Of a DNA stretch of 49,323 nt, positions 45,247-49,323 are shown one piece after another (the stretch's first letter is position 1; each line of letters begins with the position of its first letter). Source of the DNA: Ascoidea tarda (nom. inval.) (Eukaryota > Ascomycota > Saccharomycetes > Ascoideales > Ascoideaceae); the NCBI GenBank assembly GCA_030560485.1, contig JAKTTS010000053.1, positions 1-49,323 of the forward strand, in the 5' to 3' direction. The notes under the pieces were generated by a model, which was not told the DNA's origin, did not search any database, and saw only the letters and a list, made by a program, of their open reading frames with translations. The position numbers and the translations under genes are program-made.

Positions 45247-45877
45247 TTTATAAAAAAATAAAAAAGGGAATAAGAGAAAGCATCAAGAGATAAGAAATAA
45301 GACATGGAGGAACTGAAGGTCTGAAACTGCTGCGATTGCTTTGGGATCCTTTTTCGTTTCGCTTCGATTCGGCAACAGCCACATCCCAAAAGAGCATCTT
45401 TCCAAAAGAGAACAATTCCCGGGGGCAATAGCGCATTCTCCCGCTTTCTTGCCTATTTGGTGTGCTACCACTGAGTTAGGCAACCCGTTTCTTTTGCACA
45501 ATCCCAAACCAACAGGCCATCAAGCCGAAACGAAAAAGCAGCCGGTCCGTTATGCAGAAAACACACCGTTTGAGCGGTTCGAAATACGGTTGTGATGTCT
45601 TACGATGCACTGGTATCGATCGTTCTTCAAAATACAGTTGCGTGACGAATAAACACGTAACCAACTCTGCTGCCTCGGGAAGCGAGGTCCTGTGATGTTT
45701 GTTTATGTATCCTGTATACAGACATCTGTCACAAAATAAACAAAAGTTTAGATTTTGGATTGTTGATATCGAAAACAAACTTTTCTGGGGTTTGTTTGAG
45801 CTAATAAATATGTTAAAAAGTCTCTTTTCATTTATTCTTTTGTGATTCTTTCCAATTTCATCTCCATCTTGTCCACT
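45247..45877. other. Divergent promoter LRR-zinc / DUF4246
   Basis: 631 bp. About 45320-45690 is GC-richer than average (lines near 45% GC or more); the DUF4246-proximal part is AT-rich. Several 60-140-codon frames on both strands overlap one another here and none has recognisable content. No RNA gene was identified. Confidence 0.5.
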
Positions 45878-47584
45878 ATGTCTTTTATAACCTATCATGA
45901 TTTTTTAATTCCGATGAGACCCAATATTGTATTTGATCTTCAGCTGATATCCTACGAGATTAGATCAAAGCCAAACTGGTCTACAAAGTACCAAGATCCA
46001 ACAATCAGATCGAAATGGGAGAGGGAAATTAGGTCTGAGCTATTGAAACGCAGTTACCATCATGAAAATCTTGACCATTTAGTCAAATATGTTTTTGGTC
46101 ACTTGAAGTATTTCCATTATATTCAGAATTTGACCGAAGACAAGTATGACTGTGGTTTAATTGATTACATTTTTTATAAAGATGATGTTATTGACCCAGA
46201 TTTGAAAACAAATTTTCTCAAAAGTGCCCAAAACCTCGAGGCAAACGAACCAAAAGATTACCATCCCAATTCAAATGACCAAGTTCTAGACTTGCTTCAT
46301 CCTTCGTTATACACTCTAAGATATGGTTACTCTCCTGCTTTAATTAACAATAAGTTGAAAATTGTTGAACATGCTGACGTGTACAAACCAAACAGATCTA
46401 CCTATAAGATATCTCAATATATTTCGCAAAATTTCCAATGGTTGCCAACTGTTTTCAAATTCAATAAATCTTCAGATGCTTATGAGATTCAATCATATAT
46501 CAATAATCTACACCCATTCAAGTACAGCGACCTATACAGCGATATCCAAAAAATCTTCAACTCTTGTTTAAATGGATTGTCTTTGGTATTGTCTCGAGCA
46601 GAAACAGATGCTCTTAATACTTTTGAAATTTTCAACAACTCAATCTCCATTCCTTATGCTTCTAAGGAAATATACGACGAGAGCTTTCAAAGTTTGGTCG
46701 ATGATTTAAAAGAGAAAGCAGAAAATTTAGATTATGGGTTCCAATACGATGTTGAGTCCTACATTGAAAGTTTATATAACAATGGCACAAGCACTAAACA
46801 TTTACTTCCATACTCAAACACGTCCTTAAAGTTTCCGATTGAAGAAAGCGATTTCAACATCGATTTACTAAGCTTGAAAGAATTGTATCCTGAGCTCAAA
46901 GTGATTGTCAAATTGGCCAACATTGAATTGACTCCTGAGAACCCAACCTATAATGGTGGTTCATGGCATGTTGAGGGCTGTGATAACGAGAGAATCGTTG
47001 CAACAATTCTATATTATTATGAAAGTGACAACATCACTGGAAGCTCTATAAGCTTCAGAGCTCCTGTTGGTTGTGAAGATTTTTACGAATACGAACAAGA
47101 TGCAACTGGTCCTGTTTGGGACCTATATAGACTTTCAAGAGGATCTAGAGCTGTTAGCAATCAAGGCCATATCAATTGTACTGAAAACAGGGTATTGGTT
47201 TTTCCCAACTTTTTGCAACATCATGTTAACAAGTTCTCGTTGACAGATAAAACCAAGTCTGGAACTAGAAAAATCCTATGTTTCTTTGTTATCAATCCAT
47301 CTTTAGGCGACGAAACTCCTGTTTTCTCCACAAGCAATGTTCCAATTCAAAGAAAAGACTGGTGGGACGACCAAGAATATAAACAAGAATTCAAAAAGTA
47401 TCTATCTGATGAGACGAGATCGCAGATTCAAGAGTTGATACACAACAACAAGTCCAAGTTTGAATGGCCAATCTCGCTTGAAGAATCAAAAACGTTGAGG
47501 CTTCAGTTGATGAAAGAAAGATCATCTCAAGAAAAAGATGAAAGCAATATTTTCAATAACAAATTCTCTTTATGTGAGCATTAA
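45878..47584 (+). CDS. DUF4246 protein, putative 2-oxoglutarate/Fe(II)-type oxygenase
   Basis: A 568-aa member of the fungal DUF4246 family. I start at the ATG at 45878 (MSFITYHDFLIPMRPN); an in-frame GTG 36 bases upstream is not needed. Family landmarks are the N-terminal helix with SYEIRSKPNW, the segment DLLHPSLYTLRYGYSPALIN, WLPTVFKF, INNLHP, and the core NPTYNGGSWHVEGCDNERIVATILYYYE. The core carries His364-x-Glu366, followed by His448/His449 and Arg464 (HHVNKFSLTDKTKSGTRK). This His-x-Asp/Glu, distal His and Arg pattern is that of the double-stranded beta-helix of Fe(II)/2-oxoglutarate oxygenases, so I infer an oxygenase; no substrate is known to me. There is no signal peptide or membrane span. 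It converges with the LRR-KE gene with only 119 bp between stops. Confidence 0.85.
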   Translation: MSFITYHDFLIPMRPNIVFDLQLISYEIRSKPNWSTKYQDPTIRSKWEREIRSELLKRSYHHENLDHLVKYVFGHLKYFHYIQNLTEDKYDCGLIDYIFYKDDVIDPDLKTNFLKSAQNLEANEPKDYHPNSNDQVLDLLHPSLYTLRYGYSPALINNKLKIVEHADVYKPNRSTYKISQYISQNFQWLPTVFKFNKSSDAYEIQSYINNLHPFKYSDLYSDIQKIFNSCLNGLSLVLSRAETDALNTFEIFNNSISIPYASKEIYDESFQSLVDDLKEKAENLDYGFQYDVESYIESLYNNGTSTKHLLPYSNTSLKFPIEESDFNIDLLSLKELYPELKVIVKLANIELTPENPTYNGGSWHVEGCDNERIVATILYYYESDNITGSSISFRAPVGCEDFYEYEQDATGPVWDLYRLSRGSRAVSNQGHINCTENRVLVFPNFLQHHVNKFSLTDKTKSGTRKILCFFVINPSLGDETPVFSTSNVPIQRKDWWDDQEYKQEFKKYLSDETRSQIQELIHNNKSKFEWPISLEESKTLRLQLMKERSSQEKDESNIFNNKFSLCEH

Positions 47585-47703
47585 TTTAACGGTTTTTTTT
47601 GGTTTTTCTCGAGTTATATAGCTAAAGTATTAAGTATACTAGTCAAGCTAAGATGAGTCTCAATTATAATAGCTATATACTTATGATAGCTATATTAGTT
47701 ATT

Positions 47704-49323
47704 CTAATTCAATTTTCTTTTTTTTACTGCTTCTTCTATCTCATGTTTGCAATCATCAGTGGAATGTTTCTCAGAAAATGAGCATAGATTCTTATTTTGT
47801 TTTTGCTTATTATCATTACGACTATTTTCTATTTCAACTATTTCAACTATTTCCTTTTTCTTTTTCTTTTTCTTTTTCTTTTTCTTTTTCTTTTTCTTTT
47901 CCTTTTCCTTTTTCTTTTCCTTTTCCTTTTTCTTTTCCTTTTTTTTTTCCTTTTCCTTTTCTTTCTTCTTCTCTTTCTTGTTTTCATTTAAAATTTCATT
48001 GCTTTCTTCATCGTTTAAGATTCTTGTTTTTCTTAAAGCATCAAGATCAATCTTTTGATTTCTGAAACAATACAAAGTTTTTAATTTCTTTAAATCTCCA
48101 AATTTTAAATCAACTTCTCCAAAACAGTTGTACGATAAATCCAATGTTTCCAAATTTTTTAAAACATTTATTTCATCTACTATGAATTCATGGAAATCAT
48201 TATTGTTTAAATCCAAAACTTTTAGATTTGGAAAATCAATTAAATTCAAACTCCACCAGTGATAGATTTCATTGAATGATAGGTCCAAATTTTCCAAGTA
48301 AAAGACAACCTTCCTATTGCTTTCTTTGTTATCGTTTTCACTGCTGTCTTCATCTTCAGATTCAATATCAAAGTAAATTTCCTCAATATCATTGTGTGAT
48401 AAATTTAAATATTTCAAAGTTTTAGGAATATGTTGCAAAAATGATGCATCTGTAATTTTACTAAACAGTAGATTCAATCTCTCCAATTTCTCAACTCCCT
48501 GAAAATTCTCTTTTTTTAAACCTATTTTTTCTCCCATAAATTTAACATTCAAATCTCTCAAGTTTTTCAATAGTTTTATTTCTTCAAAATTAAAATGAGT
48601 ATTATAAGCATATTTTAGCTGCTCTAAATTGCTAAAATACTTTGAAAGCACAGGTGTTTCTGTTTTGGCAAGTTTACTTTGAGTTAAATTTAGAATTTTT
48701 ATGCTTTTTAAATCCTTATTTATTTTAATTTCGCTTATCCCATTATATGACAAATCTAAGACCTCCAAGTTTTTCAAGTCTTCCAATTTTTCAATTGAAT
48801 GAAGACAATTTTCTGACATGTTTAAATATTTGAGTTTGGTTAGGTTGTTAATATTATCAATTTTTGAGATCTCGTTATGGGCTAAATTTAGATATTCCAA
48901 GTTGATAAAATTATTGAAAAATTCTGGTATTTTGTCCAAATCATATCCATTAATCTCTAAATGCTTTAATCTTTTAAAATTTTCTAATGAGCTAACTTCG
49001 AAAGTTACAGTTTTGGAATCAAAAGCAAACTTTTCAAGCAATAAATATTCCAAATTAACTAATTTTTCAAATTTTTGAAAATCAAAATGATTCCAACTAC
49101 TTCTAAGATAATTTAATTTGTTTAAGAAATTCAATTCTGGCAATTTTGTTAAATTACAATTTTTGAATGTAAGAGATTCTAAATTCACCAATGCCAACCA
49201 AAAATTTAATGAGTTTGGGAATTTAGAAACATTAATAAAACTCAACCTTTTCAATAGAAAGAGATTTCTGTTGGAGCTTTCAGGAAACTCAGTTAGATCT
49301 GAATCGTAAAACGAAATACTGTT
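47704..49323 (-). CDS. Leucine-rich-repeat protein with Lys/Glu tail, 5' end beyond window
   Basis: The frame stays open to the right edge: codons at 49252-49323 read NSISFYDSDLTEFPESSNRN and join the LRR pattern, so the true start lies outside. The visible part has at least sixteen LRRs of the 22-24-residue type (LxYLNLAHNEISKIDNINNL, LxVLDLSYNGISEI, LKYLNLSHNDIEEI, LETLDLSYNCFGEV), close to the SDS22-like/typical class. After the last repeat (about residue 430 of the visible part) comes a tail of some 45 residues made only of Lys and Glu (KKEKEKEKKKEKKKEKE then a Lys run). EIVEIVEIEN and a basic end EEAVKKRKLN follow. There is no membrane span in the visible part. It could be a phosphatase-1 or GTPase regulator; I cannot name it. 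Confidence 0.7.
   Translation of the reverse strand, partial: NSISFYDSDLTEFPESSNRNLFLLKRLSFINVSKFPNSLNFWLALVNLESLTFKNCNLTKLPELNFLNKLNYLRSSWNHFDFQKFEKLVNLEYLLLEKFAFDSKTVTFEVSSLENFKRLKHLEINGYDLDKIPEFFNNFINLEYLNLAHNEISKIDNINNLTKLKYLNMSENCLHSIEKLEDLKNLEVLDLSYNGISEIKINKDLKSIKILNLTQSKLAKTETPVLSKYFSNLEQLKYAYNTHFNFEEIKLLKNLRDLNVKFMGEKIGLKKENFQGVEKLERLNLLFSKITDASFLQHIPKTLKYLNLSHNDIEEIYFDIESEDEDSSENDNKESNRKVVFYLENLDLSFNEIYHWWSLNLIDFPNLKVLDLNNNDFHEFIVDEINVLKNLETLDLSYNCFGEVDLKFGDLKKLKTLYCFRNQKIDLDALRKTRILNDEESNEILNENKKEKKKEKEKEKKKEKKKEKEKKKEKEKKKKKKKKKKKKKKKEIVEIVEIENSRNDNKQKQNKNLCSFSEKHSTDDCKHEIEEAVKKRKLN
47850..47979 (+). repeat. 130-nt pure polypyrimidine tract (TTTTTC)n
   Basis: Every base from 47850 to 47979 on the plus strand is C or T, mostly CTTTTT and CCTTTT hexamers. 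The opposite strand is the coding, purine-only strand for the Lys/Glu tail of the LRR gene. Hexamer periodicity keeps the reading frame during slippage. Such homopurine-homopyrimidine runs with mirror symmetry can form triplex (H-DNA). Confidence 0.9.

Noticed and set aside
45575-45595. GGTTCGAAAT, B-box-like string on the plus strand
   Set aside because: Does not end in CC and no cloverleaf can be drawn.
47747-48065. Long Phe/Leu/Ser or Phe/Pro/Ser frames on the plus strand
   Set aside because: These are antisense readings of the Lys/Glu repeat tract of the LRR gene.
1-49323. Transposons, LTR elements, viral remnants or CRISPR-like arrays
   Set aside because: No reverse transcriptase, integrase, transposase or capsid-like frame, no long terminal repeats and no spaced direct-repeat array were seen.

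Overview
The window is nuclear DNA of a budding yeast (Saccharomycotina). It is strongly AT-rich, genes are mostly intronless, and many proteins carry Asn-rich or Asp/Glu-rich tracts. Nearly every recognisable protein is closest to a yeast family: CHL4, LSB6, DUG2, an MNN1-type mannosyltransferase, URK1, PRP2, MLH1, TOR, CCT5 and ARP3. Two neighbourhoods are also linked in Saccharomyces cerevisiae: URK1 next to PRP2 (same divergent orientation), and TOR, CCT5 and ARP3 together (same genes, different order). I cannot name the genus, and the sequence does not settle how CTG is decoded. No transposon, LTR element, viral remnant or CRISPR array was seen.

Layout. 1-5.9 kb: CHL4 (kinetochore) on the minus strand, two small unrecognised minus-strand genes (one with a clean N-myristoylation signal) and a 1.7-kb gene-free stretch containing a GC-rich, hairpin-forming island. 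5.9-17.7 kb: LSB6 (type II PI 4-kinase with a very long repetitive N-terminus), convergent DUG2 (glutathione breakdown), and a divergent Golgi MNN1-family mannosyltransferase. 17.7-20 kb: two tandem unrecognised low-complexity genes. 20.7-26 kb: divergent URK1 and PRP2; the last ~450 bp of PRP2 change abruptly to very GC-rich DNA. 26.7-30.7 kb: tRNA-Ile(AAU), MLH1 with a short 5' intron, and an AhpD/carboxymuconolactone-decarboxylase-like gene. 31-42.3 kb: TOR kinase, CCT5, and divergent ARP3. 43-49.3 kb: an LRR protein with a C-terminal zinc ribbon, a DUF4246 putative oxygenase, and an LRR protein with a long Lys/Glu tail that runs off the right edge.

The genes do not form one pathway; this is an ordinary stretch of housekeeping chromosome. 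The points most worth a second look are: a TOR protein with altered rapamycin-contact positions in its FRB domain and one of the two FATC redox cysteines missing; the sharp composition break inside PRP2; the GC-rich hairpin-bearing island at 4.9-5.45 kb, a candidate structured RNA or regulatory element; and a 130-nt pure polypyrimidine tract inside a coding region.
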